Shown here: one piece after another, positions 16,323 through 25,483 of the stretch
How positions within the stretch are numbered: position 1 is the first letter of the stretch
How the letters are laid out: the number at the start of each line of letters is the position of its first letter
Source: Ruania alkalisoli
Lineage (GTDB): Bacteria > Actinomycetota > Actinomycetes > Actinomycetales > Beutenbergiaceae
Assembly (NCBI RefSeq): GCF_014960965.1
Contig: NZ_CP063169.1
Span: 777,581-841,580 of the forward strand
Direction: 5' to 3'
DNA length: 64,000 bases
Program-made: the position numbers and the translations under genes
Notes under the pieces: generated by a model
Told to the model about the DNA's origin: nothing
Seen by the model: the letters and a program-made list of their open reading frames with translations, nothing else
Database searches by the model: none

Positions 16323-17242
16323 GCCGCGCACCCCACAACTCCCGGCCCGATCCGCTCATTGCGCGCTATCACCGTGCTGCTCCCGAGGTCAGCATCGACC
16401 CGGCAGCGGTGCTGAAGGCAGGGAAGCGGCGTCGCCTCACCCGGACGGCTGGCGCAGCAGCCGTTGCCGCGCTGACCGTGACGGGTGCCGGATGGGCCGT
16501 GACGGAGCTGCCGATGAGTTCCGGCACGGCGGTGGCTACCCAGGAGCCTACCGAGAGCACTGGGCAGCCGAGCGATGCGGTGGCCGAGGAGGTGCTCGCT
16601 CTCGCTGATGAGTTGGAGGCGAATGCACAGCCGGTGCCGGAGGGGATGGCCTTCCACTATGAGGGCACCGATTGGCTGGTGACGTCGAACACAGTGGAGA
16701 TGATCGGTGAGGAGCGCACGTCGAATCCGGATGGCACGATCGTCCAGGTGGAGATCCTGGCGGGTTCGGGCAGCGACCTGGTCGTCGGTGATCCGATGCC
16801 GGCCGATGCTGAGCGCACCGAGACCGGCCCGATCGAGCAGGGGCGCCCCGACTGGGCGTTCGAGGAGGACCTCCCGCTCGATCCGGACGAGCTCCGTCAG
16901 GCCTGGGTGGACAGTTGTCCCTTGGCCCCATCAGTCGGCGCGACCGAGTACCGATGCGTCTACGTCGGTATGCAGGAAGCTGTGCCGATCGCGACCGACG
17001 CACTGGCCGCTGCCGCGCTCCGAGTCCTTGCGGCCGAGCCCGACGTCGAGATCGAACGGATCACCGACATGCTGGGCCGGGAGCGGATCGCCGCCACCTT
17101 CGATCTGCCCGACGAGGGACTGTGGAGTTACCTCATCGACCCCGAGACCGGCCGGATCGACGGTGCTCAGACCTCAGGTGAGTACAGCACCAGTATCGGC
17201 ACGTTCACCACGGAGTGGGTCGACCCTGTCAGCGATTCCTGA
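16319..17242 (+). CDS. Membrane protein coupled to sigma factor, candidate anti-sigma partner
   Basis: 307 residues overlapping the sigma gene by ATGA. A short cytoplasmic N-terminus (LIARYHRAAPEVSIDPAAVL, KRRRLTR) precedes a single membrane segment at about 43-62 (AAVAALTVTGAGWAVTEL). A large acidic outer domain follows, with one Cys pair (DSCPLAPSVGATEYRC). The topology is that of membrane anti-sigma factors, but no zinc-binding anti-sigma motif is visible. The order and overall shape are repeated by the second sigma pair at 28.7-30.5 kb, although the outer domains differ. Function is inferred from position. Confidence 0.65.
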   Translation: MSRAPHNSRPDPLIARYHRAAPEVSIDPAAVLKAGKRRRLTRTAGAAAVAALTVTGAGWAVTELPMSSGTAVATQEPTESTGQPSDAVAEEVLALADELEANAQPVPEGMAFHYEGTDWLVTSNTVEMIGEERTSNPDGTIVQVEILAGSGSDLVVGDPMPADAERTETGPIEQGRPDWAFEEDLPLDPDELRQAWVDSCPLAPSVGATEYRCVYVGMQEAVPIATDALAAAALRVLAAEPDVEIERITDMLGRERIAATFDLPDEGLWSYLIDPETGRIDGAQTSGEYSTSIGTFTTEWVDPVSDS

Positions 17243-17263
17243 GACCACCGAGGGGCGGGGCGA

Positions 17264-17294
17264 GGCTCGGCGGGCTACTCCAGCCCGCCGAGCC
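17264..17294. terminator. Terminator hairpin between convergent genes
   Basis: Perfect 13-base arms GGCTCGGCGGGCT (17264-17276) and AGCCCGCCGAGCC (17282-17294) with a five-base loop. It overlaps the last codons and stop of the minus-strand hydrolase gene and lies just after the sigma partner gene. Confidence 0.75.
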
Positions 17295-18183
17295 ACTCGA
17301 TCAGCAGCTCACTGACCTGCTCCGGCGCTTCCTCCGGCAGCCAGTGCCCGGCCCCGGCCACGCTCACCCGGGAGTAGGTGGCGTGCACGTAGTCGCCGTC
17401 CCGCCGGTAGGAGGAGTCGGTGAACACCGGGTCCGCCGTGCCGCGCATCGAGAGCACCGGCACTGTGATTGCCTTGTTCACCGCAGCCCGGTACCGCTGG
17501 CCGTCCACGCGGGGGGTGGACCGCAACGACCAGCGCAACTGCTCCATCGCGCTGTGCGCGACGAACGGCAGCCGCACCGCCTGGGTGTACAGGTCCACGC
17601 CCTCCGGTTCCCACCCGGGAGCCCCCCAGGCCCGCAGAAGGTGAGCGACGCCGTCGGCGTGGGTGAAGGACCGCTCCGGGAACCACGGCACCTGGAACCG
17701 TGCCAGGGTGCGCAGCGTGCTCACGGGCGCCACCCGGACCGACGGGGTGTGCAAGGGAACCGGGTGCGGGGCGGCGAGCACCCCCACCGCACGCGTGACC
17801 GCCGGGGCCATGGCCGGCATCGACCACGCCACCTGGCCTCCGAGGCCGTGTCCGATCACGACGGCGGAGCTCGCCCCGAGTGAGCCGATCACCCCGCGTA
17901 CGTCCGCCACCATCGAGGGCGTGTCGTGACCGGAGGGCGGCTTGTCGGAGCCCGCGTAGCCGCGCAGGTCCATCGCTGCCACCCGGTAGCCGGCCTCTGC
18001 GAGCGCGGGGATCTGTGCCCGCCAGGCCCACCAGAACTGTGGGAAGGCGTGCAGCAGCACCACCAGCGGTGCCTGCCCATCGTCGGGCCCGGCCAGCGCC
18101 ACATGGAAGCGACCGCCGTTGGCGGCGACCATCCGGTGGGTCCACGGGCCGGGTTGCTGCACAAGCGCGGGGTCGGGTGTCAC
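17275..18183 (-). CDS. Alpha/beta hydrolase, epoxide-hydrolase-like, nucleophile replaced by Gly
   Basis: 302 residues from the GTG at 18181-18183. The fold is clear: HAFPQFWWAWRAQIPALAEA, MDLRGYAGSDKPP, and the C-terminal RGTADPVFTD and GHWLPEEAPEQV strands that carry the acid and His. The nucleophile elbow, however, reads VIGHGLGGQVAW, so the position normally filled by Asp or Ser (GHDWGG or GHSMGG) is Gly. The base sequence (GGACACGGCCTCGGAGGC) is unambiguous. Either catalysis is lost or another residue is used. An epoxide-hydrolase gene sits near acs in mycobacteria as well, so the location is conserved. Activity is uncertain. Confidence 0.75.
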   Translation of the reverse strand: MTPDPALVQQPGPWTHRMVAANGGRFHVALAGPDDGQAPLVVLLHAFPQFWWAWRAQIPALAEAGYRVAAMDLRGYAGSDKPPSGHDTPSMVADVRGVIGSLGASSAVVIGHGLGGQVAWSMPAMAPAVTRAVGVLAAPHPVPLHTPSVRVAPVSTLRTLARFQVPWFPERSFTHADGVAHLLRAWGAPGWEPEGVDLYTQAVRLPFVAHSAMEQLRWSLRSTPRVDGQRYRAAVNKAITVPVLSMRGTADPVFTDSSYRRDGDYVHATYSRVSVAGAGHWLPEEAPEQVSELLIEWLGGLE

Positions 18184-18242
18184 GAGAGGCGAGGCTACCC
18201 GCGCGGCGCAGCAGAGCGAATCATCCGGGAGGTGGAGAGAAG

Positions 18243-18360
18243 AAATCCCTCGTCGATCTGGCGGTTGAGTTCGAACTGTCAACCACCAGATCGACGAGGG
18301 ATTTCCACAACCACGGAATCGCACGTCGAATTGGCGGTTGAGGCACAGCCAAATCGACGA
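18243..18360. repeat. Tandem long hairpins with a shared core sequence
   Basis: First unit: 26-base arms at 18243-18268 and 18279-18304 with one G-T pair and a short palindromic loop. Second unit: CGTCGAATTGGC (from about 18333) and GCCAAATCGACG share the same core, and its right arm again runs on into GAGGGATTT. So the core TCGACGAGGGATTT occurs three times in about 120 bases, once inverted. The block follows the acs stop codon and may act as its terminator or as a dispersed repeat. Confidence 0.7.
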
Positions 18361-18371
18361 GGGATTTCGGG

Positions 18372-20360
18372 TCAGTCCTGTGCGGAGGAGCCCTTCATAC
18401 CGCTGCTGATCAGATCCATGACGGAGCTGTCGGCCAGCGTGGTCACGTCCCCCACCTGCCGGTTCTCGGCCACGTCGCGCAGCAACCGCCGCATGATCTT
18501 GCCCGAGCGGGTCTTCGGCAGCTCCGCCACGACGAGGATCGAACGAGGTTTGGCGATCGGGCCGATCTCGGAAGCCACGTGGTTGCGCAGCGCCGCCACC
18601 ACGTCCGCACCCTCGCCCACCTCGTCGGTCTTCTCCTTCGCGTCCCCGCGCAGGATCACGAAGGCCACCACCGCCTGACCGGTGGTGTCATCGCTGGCGC
18701 CCACCACGGCCGCCTCGGCCACCCACTCGTGGGAGACCAGGGCTGACTCGATCTCGGTGGTGGAGAGGCGGTGCCCGGAGATGTTCATCACGTCATCCAC
18801 CCGGCCGAGCAGCCAGATGTCGCCGTCGGCGTCGTACTTGGCGCCGTCGCCGGCGAAGTAGGTGCCGGGGAAACGGGACCAGTAGGTGTCGGAGAACCGC
18901 TGCTCGTCGCCCCAGATGCCGCGCAGCATCGACGGCCACGGCTGGTCCAGCACCAGGTATCCACCGCCACCGGGGCCGACGGCCTCACCGGCGTCATCCC
19001 AGATGCTCACCGAGACGCCCGGCAGCGGCACCTGCGCCGAGCCTGGCTTGGTCGCAGTCACGCCCGGCAGCGGGGAAATCATGATCGCGCCGGTCTCGGT
19101 CTGCCACCAGGTGTCCACGATCGGGGCCTTGTCGCCACCGATCACGCGGCGATACCACATCCACGCCTCGGGGTTGATCGGCTCGCCCACGCTGCCCAGC
19201 AGGCGCAGCGAGGAGAGGTCGAACTTCGCCGGAACGTCGTCGCCCCACTTCATGCAGGTGCGGATCGCCGTCGGGGCCGTGTAGAGGATCGTGACGCCGT
19301 ACTTCTCGACGATCTCCCACCAGCGGCCCTGGTGCGGGGTGTCCGGAGTGCCCTCGTACAGCACCTGCGTGGCGCCGTTGATGAGCGGCCCATAGGTGAT
19401 GTAGGAGTGGCCGGTGACCCAGCCGACGTCGGCGGTGCACCAATAGACGTCAGTCTCCGGCTTGAGGTCGAACACGTTCCAGTGCGTGTAGGCAGCCTGG
19501 GTGAGGTAGCCGCCGGTGGTGTGCAGGATGCCCTTGGGCTTGCCGGTGGTGCCCGAGGTGTACAGGATGAACAGCGGGTGCTCGGCCTCGACGGCCACCG
19601 GCGCGTGCTCCGCGGACGCCTCGCCGAGGGCGTCGTGCCACCACACGTCCCGGCCCTCGGTCCAGGCCACGTCCTGCTCGGTGCGACGCACCACGAGCAC
19701 GTGTTTGACGTTCGTCTCACCCTTGGCCAGGGCGTCGTCCACGGCCGGCTTGAGCGCGCTCGGCTTGCCGCGTCGGTACCCGCCGTCGGCGGTGATCACG
19801 GCGGTGGCGTCGGCGTCGATGATGCGTGAGTACAGCGCCTCGGCGGAGAAACCGCCGAATACTACCGAGTGGGCGGCACCGATACGCGCGCATGCCAGCA
19901 TCGCGATCACGGCTTCGGGGATCATCGGCAGGTAGATAGCAACTCTGTCACCTGTCGCCACGCCCAGGGATTCCAAGGCGTTCGCGGCCTTGGACACCTC
20001 GCGCTGCAGGTCGGCATAGGTCAGGGTGCGGGTGTCGCCGGGCTCTCCTTCGAACAGGATCGCGGTCCGGTCGCCGTTGCCTGCCTCGACGTGCCGGTCG
20101 ACGGCGTTGTAGGCGGCGTTGAGGCGCCCGTCGGCGAACCATCGCGCCGTCGGGGCGCCGGAGAAGTCCAGAACCTCGGTGAACGGGGTGTCCCACGTGA
20201 GGTGGCGGCGGGCCTGCTCGGCCCAGAACTCGAGGCGATCCGCTTCAGCGTGGGCATACAGGTCGCCCTTCGCATTGGCGGCGGCTGCGAACTCCTCCGA
20301 CGGCGCAAAGGCGCGCGTCTCGGTCAGGAGGTTCTCCAGGGCGGGGTTGTGGTCGGTCAC
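18372..20360 (-). CDS. acs: Acetyl-CoA synthetase
   Basis: 662 residues from the GTG at 20358-20360, which has GGAGGAACA upstream. It activates acetate with ATP and CoA through acetyl-AMP. Signatures include the phosphate loop [11 protein letters not shown], the adenylate motif [33 protein letters not shown], and the C-terminal [10 protein letters not shown] whose Lys is the usual acetylation switch. Length matches the AMP-forming family. It is transcribed alone, with a paired hairpin after its stop and 157 bases before the next gene upstream. Crp-type control is common for acs in relatives, but no clear site was seen here. Confidence 0.96.
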   Translation of the reverse strand: MTDHNPALENLLTETRAFAPSEEFAAAANAKGDLYAHAEADRLEFWAEQARRHLTWDTPFTEVLDFSGAPTARWFADGRLNAAYNAVDRHVEAGNGDRTAILFEGEPGDTRTLTYADLQREVSKAANALESLGVATGDRVAIYLPMIPEAVIAMLACARIGAAHSVVFGGFSAEALYSRIIDADATAVITADGGYRRGKPSALKPAVDDALAKGETNVKHVLVVRRTEQDVAWTEGRDVWWHDALGEASAEHAPVAVEAEHPLFILYTSGTTGKPKGILHTTGGYLTQAAYTHWNVFDLKPETDVYWCTADVGWVTGHSYITYGPLINGATQVLYEGTPDTPHQGRWWEIVEKYGVTILYTAPTAIRTCMKWGDDVPAKFDLSSLRLLGSVGEPINPEAWMWYRRVIGGDKAPIVDTWWQTETGAIMISPLPGVTATKPGSAQVPLPGVSVSIWDDAGEAVGPGGGGYLVLDQPWPSMLRGIWGDEQRFSDTYWSRFPGTYFAGDGAKYDADGDIWLLGRVDDVMNISGHRLSTTEIESALVSHEWVAEAAVVGASDDTTGQAVVAFVILRGDAKEKTDEVGEGADVVAALRNHVASEIGPIAKPRSILVVAELPKTRSGKIMRRLLRDVAENRQVGDVTTLADSSVMDLISSGMKGSSAQD

Positions 20361-20466
20361 TGTTCCTCCGAGCAACGGCTATGGTGCATGGCTACCTACC
20401 TAGCCTATGCCCAACGCAGCCGGTTGCTGCAGGCGGTGGCAGCCTCACGGCTTGTCCCACGACGGC

Positions 20467-20497
20467 GGAGGCCGGCTCCCGTCGGGAACCGGCCTCC
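20467..20497. terminator. Hairpin terminator downstream of the 20.5-21.4 kb membrane gene
   Basis: Nine-base arms GGAGGCCGG (20467-20475) and CCGGCCTCC (20489-20497), with an inner CCC/GGG stem and a three-base loop. It is 20 bases past the stop of the minus-strand membrane gene. Confidence 0.65.
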
Positions 20498-20517
20498 GGC
20501 AGAGGTACTGAAGCCGC

Positions 20518-21432
20518 TCAGGCCTCGGCAGCGATCTTGCGCCGCTCCTCGCGCCGACCCTGCCGCCGCGCTCCGTGGGAGACGATCCCGACGAAGATCA
20601 GCACAACCCCGTAGAGCAGCAACCGTCCGGCGTGCCCCTCGGAGATGAGGTGGTCGTAGACGTTCGTCCCGAACTGGCCGAGCCGGTCGAAGAGGGCGGA
20701 CTGGTCGTTCAGGAAGTCGTTCACGATCACCGGGACGGCCAGGAATGCGGCACCGATGACAGTGCCGATCGACCCGACGATGATCGACCCCAACGAGGAC
20801 CAGCGCGCGGCCAGCAGCAGCACGATCGCGCACAGGAGGCCTCCGGCCAGTTCCACGAGCCCGGCCACGTTCACGGCCTCGAGGTTGCGGTCCAGGGAGA
20901 AGGCGATCCGCTCGCCGCCGTCGGCCAGCAGGTACCAGGCGACGGGAGCGAAGACGATCGCGATGAGGATGCCCCACCAGTGCGCGGCAGCCCGGGATCG
21001 TGGGCCGTCATCCCAATCGCCGAACGGGTCGTCCTCCGCAGGTGCGGGTTCGGTCTGCACCGGTGCAGGGGCGACGGGGGTCGCAGGCGTGGGTGGAGCC
21101 GCGGTGGGTGGAACGGGCTCTGATGCGGGTTCACCGGTGCTCCGGCCGAAGCGACGCGCCCGCTCCTGCCGGAGCGCTGTGTCCTCGTCCTCGGTAGGCA
21201 GCTGCCGTGTGGCTGGCTCGGTGCCGAGTGTCGTCGTCGGTTCTGAGGTGGAGGGAGCCGGTGGCGGCGGTGGAGTCGGTTCGGACGGTTCAGGTGCCGC
21301 CGCTGCGTGGTCGGAGCGCGTGCTCTCGGTGTTTGTGACGTTCTCGGACGCGCTGGTGCCCTCGGTCGCCGCCTCGTCGGGCGCGGCGGTCGAGTCGCGG
21401 TCGTCGCGGTCGTGCGGTGGGACGGTGCTCAC
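20518..21432 (-). CDS. Membrane protein with long disordered N-terminus
   Basis: 304 residues from the GTG at 21430-21432, with GGAGG five bases upstream. Residues 1-150 are rich in Pro, Thr, Glu and Ala and look disordered. The remainder has four membrane segments (WWGILIAIVFAPVAWYLL, LVELAGGLLCAIVLLLA, SIIVGSIGTVIGAAFLAV, GRLLLYGVVLIFVGIV) and a basic C-terminus (RRQGRREERRKIAAE). I do not recognise a named family. It lies between acs and the pilus cluster and is read away from the latter. Function is unknown. Confidence 0.75.
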   Translation of the reverse strand: MSTVPPHDRDDRDSTAAPDEAATEGTSASENVTNTESTRSDHAAAAPEPSEPTPPPPPAPSTSEPTTTLGTEPATRQLPTEDEDTALRQERARRFGRSTGEPASEPVPPTAAPPTPATPVAPAPVQTEPAPAEDDPFGDWDDGPRSRAAAHWWGILIAIVFAPVAWYLLADGGERIAFSLDRNLEAVNVAGLVELAGGLLCAIVLLLAARWSSLGSIIVGSIGTVIGAAFLAVPVIVNDFLNDQSALFDRLGQFGTNVYDHLISEGHAGRLLLYGVVLIFVGIVSHGARRQGRREERRKIAAEA

Positions 21433-21629
21433 GTGGTCCTCCAGTTGGCTGGTGGCCACACCGTATCGATGCCGGGCCTCCGGAGTGATCGTGGCACGCC
21501 GGGGCGCCGCCAGCCAGGTGAGCCGATATCCACAGGTGAGTGCCGCCGTCGGTCTGTCCACACCCCGCCTCCTGAGCGGGCGAGTCGAGCTTGCACACCG
21601 GTCAGGGTGGAGACGTGAAGGGAGCAGCG

Positions 21630-22661
21630 ATGAGTCAGGACGAACCGATCGTGGCCTTGCGGTCTGCCCGCACCGATGTGATCGATGCCGTGCGCGAGGT
21701 GGTGGCGCTTGCTGACCGGCCGGTGGTGGTGCATCCGCCCGGTGCCGGGCCGGCCCCGGCCCGGTTGCTCGTCGACAGCCTCGAGGAGCGCACACCGGAG
21801 GATCCGCTTTGGGTGCGACCAGGCTCGCGCTCGGTTGCTGTCAGGATGCAGGACGCGGATGTGTCGTCCCCGGCACTTCGACGGACACACGCGTCCGGTG
21901 AAGGTCGCCCGCTCCAGCTGCCCGCCGACGCGCAGGAACTGCTCACCCTGGTCCGCACCGCGGCGCGGGAGCGCCGGGCGAAAGTGATCGGCGTGGTCGG
22001 CGCCCGCGGTGGTGCCGGCGCCTCCTGCCTGGCTGCAGCCCTGGCCCGCACCGCCGTCGATCGTGGACTGGGGACGGCCCTGGCCGACCTCGACACATGC
22101 GGAGCCGGGGTCGATCTCCTGCTCGGGATCGAGCACAGCGGCGGGCTGCGATGGGCTGACCTCTCCACCGGGGACGGGTCCCTTCCGCACGACCAGCTCG
22201 CTGCGGCCCTGCCCTCGTGGGGCGGGGTGCGGGTGCTCTCGGCCGACTGGCGCGGAGGGCCGGATACGTCGCAGGGCTCCGAGGCGCTCGACGCCCTGGC
22301 GGCCGGGCACGATCTGCTCGTGCTCGATCTCCCCCGGGCGCAGGCGGTGTGGGCCGGGATGTGCGACGTCGTCTACGTGGTGACCACATGCGATGTGATG
22401 AGCGGCGCGGCCGCACGGATGCTGGCCGCAGGATGGCAGGGCGGGGATCTGCGGCTCGTGGTGCGTGGCCCCGCGCCAGGTGGCCTCACAGCCGCCGAGG
22501 TGGCGCAGGCATGTGGATTGACGCTGGCGGTGAGCATGCGGGAGGAACGGAGCCTGGCGGCTGCGCTCGAACGCGGGGTGGCGCCCGGGGAGAACCGGCG
22601 TGGGCCGCTGCGCCGAGGTGCGCTCGCTGCACTGCGGGATCTGGACCTGGTGGACGAATGA
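21630..22661 (+). CDS. ssd: Septum-site-determining-protein-like / CpaE-type ATPase of the tad cluster
   Basis: 343 residues from the ATG at 21630 after GAAGGGAG. The N-terminal 110 residues are divergent. The ParA/MinD-like domain begins at VIGVVGARGGAGASCLAAAL, a deviant P-loop that lacks the usual Lys residues, followed by TALADLDTCGAGVDLLLGIE. This matches the Ssd proteins heading actinobacterial pilus clusters (M. tuberculosis Rv3660c) and the CpaE proteins that place Tad machines in the cell. The stop overlaps the ATG of tadA. Positioning of the pilus motor is the likely role; an effect on septation is known for Ssd. Confidence 0.85.
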   Translation: MSQDEPIVALRSARTDVIDAVREVVALADRPVVVHPPGAGPAPARLLVDSLEERTPEDPLWVRPGSRSVAVRMQDADVSSPALRRTHASGEGRPLQLPADAQELLTLVRTAARERRAKVIGVVGARGGAGASCLAAALARTAVDRGLGTALADLDTCGAGVDLLLGIEHSGGLRWADLSTGDGSLPHDQLAAALPSWGGVRVLSADWRGGPDTSQGSEALDALAAGHDLLVLDLPRAQAVWAGMCDVVYVVTTCDVMSGAAARMLAAGWQGGDLRLVVRGPAPGGLTAAEVAQACGLTLAVSMREERSLAAALERGVAPGENRRGPLRRGALAALRDLDLVDE

Positions 22662-23803
22662 GCACCGGACTCACCGCGGTGCGGCAAGCCCTCCTTGACG
22701 GCCCGGCCGATGTGGGCCCGGCCGAGGTCAGCCGGGCGGTGCGCCGATCGGCAGGGCTGCGCCCCGACGGGGCGTTGCTCGACCTGGACCGCCAGGCACG
22801 GGCTGAGATGCTCGGCGCCGGACCGACCCTGCAGCCACTGCTCGACGATCCGGCAGTCAGCGACGTCGTCGTGAACGGCGACGGCTCGGTCTGGGTGGAC
22901 CGCGGTGGCGGCCTGACGCTCCAACCGGGGCGGCTGCGTGAGACCCGCGCTCTCGCCACCCGGCTCGCTGCCGCCGCCGGGCAGCGTCTCGACGATGCCG
23001 CTCCGATCGCCGAGGGTCGTCTTCCGGATGGCACCCGGCTGCATGCGATGCTGCCGCCGCTGTGCGCTGAGGGGGCCGCGATCTCACTGCGGACGATGCG
23101 AACCCGGGCCTTCGACCCGACCGAGCTGCAAGCCTCTGGGATGCTCGGATCGCGTGGAGCCCAGGTGCTGGAGCGGTTGATCCAGGTGCGTGCGAACGTC
23201 CTGGTCAGCGGGGCGACCGGTGCGGGTAAGACGACGCTGGTGGCAAGCGCGCTCTCACTGGTGGCGCCCGGTGAACGGATCATCTGCATCGAGGAGGCGG
23301 CTGAGCTCGTTCCCGCCCACCCGCATGTGGTGCATCTGCAGGTACGCCGCCCCAATGTGCAGGGGGCAGGTGAGGTGACACTGCCGGACCTGGTGCGTAC
23401 GGCGATGCGGATGCGCCCTGATCGGATCGTGCTCGGCGAGTGCCGCGGTGCGGAGGTGCGGGACGTGCTCGGGGCGTTGAACACCGGCCACGACGGCGGA
23501 TGGGCCACGATCCATGCCAACACCGCTCGCGATGTGCCGGCCCGCCTCATCGCGTTGGGGGCATTGGCGGGTATGCCTCCGGGGGCTGTTGCCGTGCAGG
23601 CCAGGAGCGCCATCCACGCTGTGCTGCACCTGGTGCGACGCCAGGGGCGGCGCATGCTCGCCGAGGTGGCGGTGCTGCGCCCGGACGGCGCCGAGGACGT
23701 CGCCTGCGATCTTGCGCTCACGCTCGGCCCGGACGGCGATCTCATCGAGGCCAGTGCCTGGCCCGGGCTCGCCCGCACGCTGGACTCGGGTGAGCCGCGC
23801 TGA
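22658..23803 (+). CDS. tadA: Tad pilus assembly ATPase
   Basis: 381 residues, ATG at 22658 overlapping the ssd stop. The N-terminal part (LQPLLDDPAVSDVVVNGDGS) is that of TadA/CpaF secretion ATPases. The catalytic core has Walker A GATGAGKTT, the acidic IICIEEAAEL box, RMRPDRIVLGECRGAE (Walker B) and the His box LNTGHDGGWATIHANT. It should form a hexamer on the inner face of the membrane and power pilin polymerisation through TadB/TadC. The next gene overlaps by one base. Confidence 0.93.
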   Translation: MSTGLTAVRQALLDGPADVGPAEVSRAVRRSAGLRPDGALLDLDRQARAEMLGAGPTLQPLLDDPAVSDVVVNGDGSVWVDRGGGLTLQPGRLRETRALATRLAAAAGQRLDDAAPIAEGRLPDGTRLHAMLPPLCAEGAAISLRTMRTRAFDPTELQASGMLGSRGAQVLERLIQVRANVLVSGATGAGKTTLVASALSLVAPGERIICIEEAAELVPAHPHVVHLQVRRPNVQGAGEVTLPDLVRTAMRMRPDRIVLGECRGAEVRDVLGALNTGHDGGWATIHANTARDVPARLIALGALAGMPPGAVAVQARSAIHAVLHLVRRQGRRMLAEVAVLRPDGAEDVACDLALTLGPDGDLIEASAWPGLARTLDSGEPR

Positions 23804-24498
23804 TGCTCGCCCTCGCCGCCCTGTTGCTCGTCCTGGCGACGGCGTTGCTCACCGTTCCCGGACGTCGCCTACCGTCGATGCCCGCCACCGCGAAGACGGC
23901 TCGCCCGCGCCGCCCGCGCCGCCGGGATGCGCGTGCCCAGACACCGGTCGGCACCGTGCTGGTGGAAGTCGCCGCCCGTCTGCGTACCGGGGCGTCCGTC
24001 CAGGCTGCGTGGCGGGAGACGTGCGAGCGGTACCAGGATGTGCCCGGGCCGCTACGTGAGCTTGCGGGTACGACCGGGCCGGGTGTGATCGGGCCGGGTG
24101 CACCAGCCGCCGGCGCAGGACCGGGGGCCCTGGCGAGCGGCGCTTCTCCCCGGACAGACGCCGTCGCCGGGGCGGTGGCTGCGGTGCGTATGGCCGAGCG
24201 CCTCGGTGCGCCGTTGGCCGACGTCCTGGAATCCTGCGCCCACGGAGTGGCCGAGGCCGAGGAGGCGGCCGCGAACCGGCGCACCGCGCTTGCTGCTCCA
24301 CGTGCGACGGCGCGGCTGCTGGCCTGGCTCCCGCTTGCCGGTGTCCTGCTCGGGCTGATCCTGGGCGTCGACCCGACCGGGGTGTTCCTCGACGGTAGCT
24401 GGGGCACGGTCAGCATGGCGCTCGGTCTTGCGCTCATGGCGGCCGGCCACCGATGGACAGGCGCCCTGGTCGCCGCTGCCGAACGCGCCGGCCGGTGA
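23803..24498 (+). CDS. tadB: Tad pilus inner-membrane platform protein TadB
   Basis: 231 residues; its ATG shares a base with the tadA stop. It has an N-terminal hydrophobic segment, a basic linker (RPRRPRRRDARAQT), the type II secretion F-like core (LVEVAARLRTGASVQAAWRE; AAVRMAERLGAPLADVLES) and two C-terminal membrane helices. A Gly/Ala/Pro-rich insert at about 92-116 replaces the usual compact linker. It is the membrane platform that couples the ATPase to pilin export. Confidence 0.85.
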   Translation: MLALAALLLVLATALLTVPGRRLPSMPATAKTARPRRPRRRDARAQTPVGTVLVEVAARLRTGASVQAAWRETCERYQDVPGPLRELAGTTGPGVIGPGAPAAGAGPGALASGASPRTDAVAGAVAAVRMAERLGAPLADVLESCAHGVAEAEEAAANRRTALAAPRATARLLAWLPLAGVLLGLILGVDPTGVFLDGSWGTVSMALGLALMAAGHRWTGALVAAAERAGR

Positions 24499-24502
24499 TC
24501 TC

Positions 24503-25102
24503 GTGGGTGTGCTGGTGCTGGCCCTGGTCACCGCGTCGTTGCTGCCCTGGGCACTGACCCGCCCGGTCACCGGGCGCCCGGCCGACGGGCCGATCGTGTC
24601 CCGGCGGCGCCGACGCAGCGCACACCCGGGGCACGTCGATCCGGCCGTGCAACTGGACCTGGTGCGCAGTGCCCTCGCCGCCGGGGCATCCGTCCCCGCC
24701 GCGCTCGATGCACTCGGCGACGCGCTAGGCCGGGATGCCGGCGCCCAGCTGCGCCGTGTCGTGGCCGCACTCCGGTTGGGAGCCGACTGGGACGAGGCCT
24801 GGGACCTCATGGGGCCACCGGATACGACGGCGTCGACCCGATCAGCGCTCCAGACGGCCGATTCCAGCCGGATCCGCGACTGCCTGGCACCGGCATGGCG
24901 GGACGGCGTGGACCCGGACCCGCTGCTGCGGCAGGCAGCCGCGACGATTCGCAGCGGCCGTAGCGCTCGCGCGAGGGAGGCAGCGGCCCGGCTTGGAGTG
25001 CGGTTGGTGCTGCCGCTCGGCTGCTGCCTGCTCCCGGCGTTCGTGCTGCTCGGTCTCGTGCCCGTGCTGCTCTCCACTGGTGCCGACCTCATTCGGCCCT
25101 GA
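24503..25102 (+). CDS. tadC: Tad pilus inner-membrane platform protein TadC
   Basis: 199 residues from the GTG at 24503, four bases after tadB. An N-terminal membrane helix (VLVLALVTASLLPWAL), a type II secretion F-like core (QLDLVRSALAAGASVPAALD) and a C-terminal pair of helices (LVLPLGCCLLPAFVLLGLV) are visible. No strong ribosome binding site precedes the GTG, consistent with re-initiation after tadB. It pairs with TadB as the second platform subunit. Confidence 0.85.
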   Translation: MGVLVLALVTASLLPWALTRPVTGRPADGPIVSRRRRRSAHPGHVDPAVQLDLVRSALAAGASVPAALDALGDALGRDAGAQLRRVVAALRLGADWDEAWDLMGPPDTTASTRSALQTADSSRIRDCLAPAWRDGVDPDPLLRQAAATIRSGRSARAREAAARLGVRLVLPLGCCLLPAFVLLGLVPVLLSTGADLIRP

Positions 25103-25246
25103 CCGCCGCGACCGTGCTCGTGACCGTGGTGGCGAGCAGGTGCTGTCGTTTCCACAACCCGCCCCCTCCGGTCAGCGCCGCTGCCCGGGTGCGGCGCAGC
25201 CTGGTGACTCCCGGGGTCGACCGACCCCCGAACGAAGGAGAACACC

Positions 25247-25483
25247 ATGACATCGACCACCATCCGGCCGGCTCATGTGGGCCGACCGGTAGCACGCACT
25301 CTCGCCCGGCGATGGGCTCGCCTATGCCGCCGGTCCGAGGCAGGGATGGCCACCGCCGAGTACGCGATCGCGACCCTCGCCGCTGTCGCCTTCGCCGGGC
25401 TCCTGCTGACGATCATGGGCAGCGACCAGGTGCGCGGCATGCTGGTGCGGATCATCCAGCAGGCCCTCTCGATCGGTTCCTGA
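25247..25483 (+). CDS. DUF4244 / Flp-type pilin
   Basis: 78 residues, ATG at 25247 after GAAGGAG. The basic leader ends in EAG-MATAEYAIATLAAVA, that is, a type IVb prepilin cleavage site (Gly before Met, Glu at position +5 followed by Tyr) and a hydrophobic helix. The short C-terminal tail is typical of DUF4244 proteins next to actinobacterial tad genes. It is the likely major pilin. The 144 bases before it hold no gene but probably its own promoter. Its stop shares a base with the next ATG. Confidence 0.88.
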   Translation: MTSTTIRPAHVGRPVARTLARRWARLCRRSEAGMATAEYAIATLAAVAFAGLLLTIMGSDQVRGMLVRIIQQALSIGS

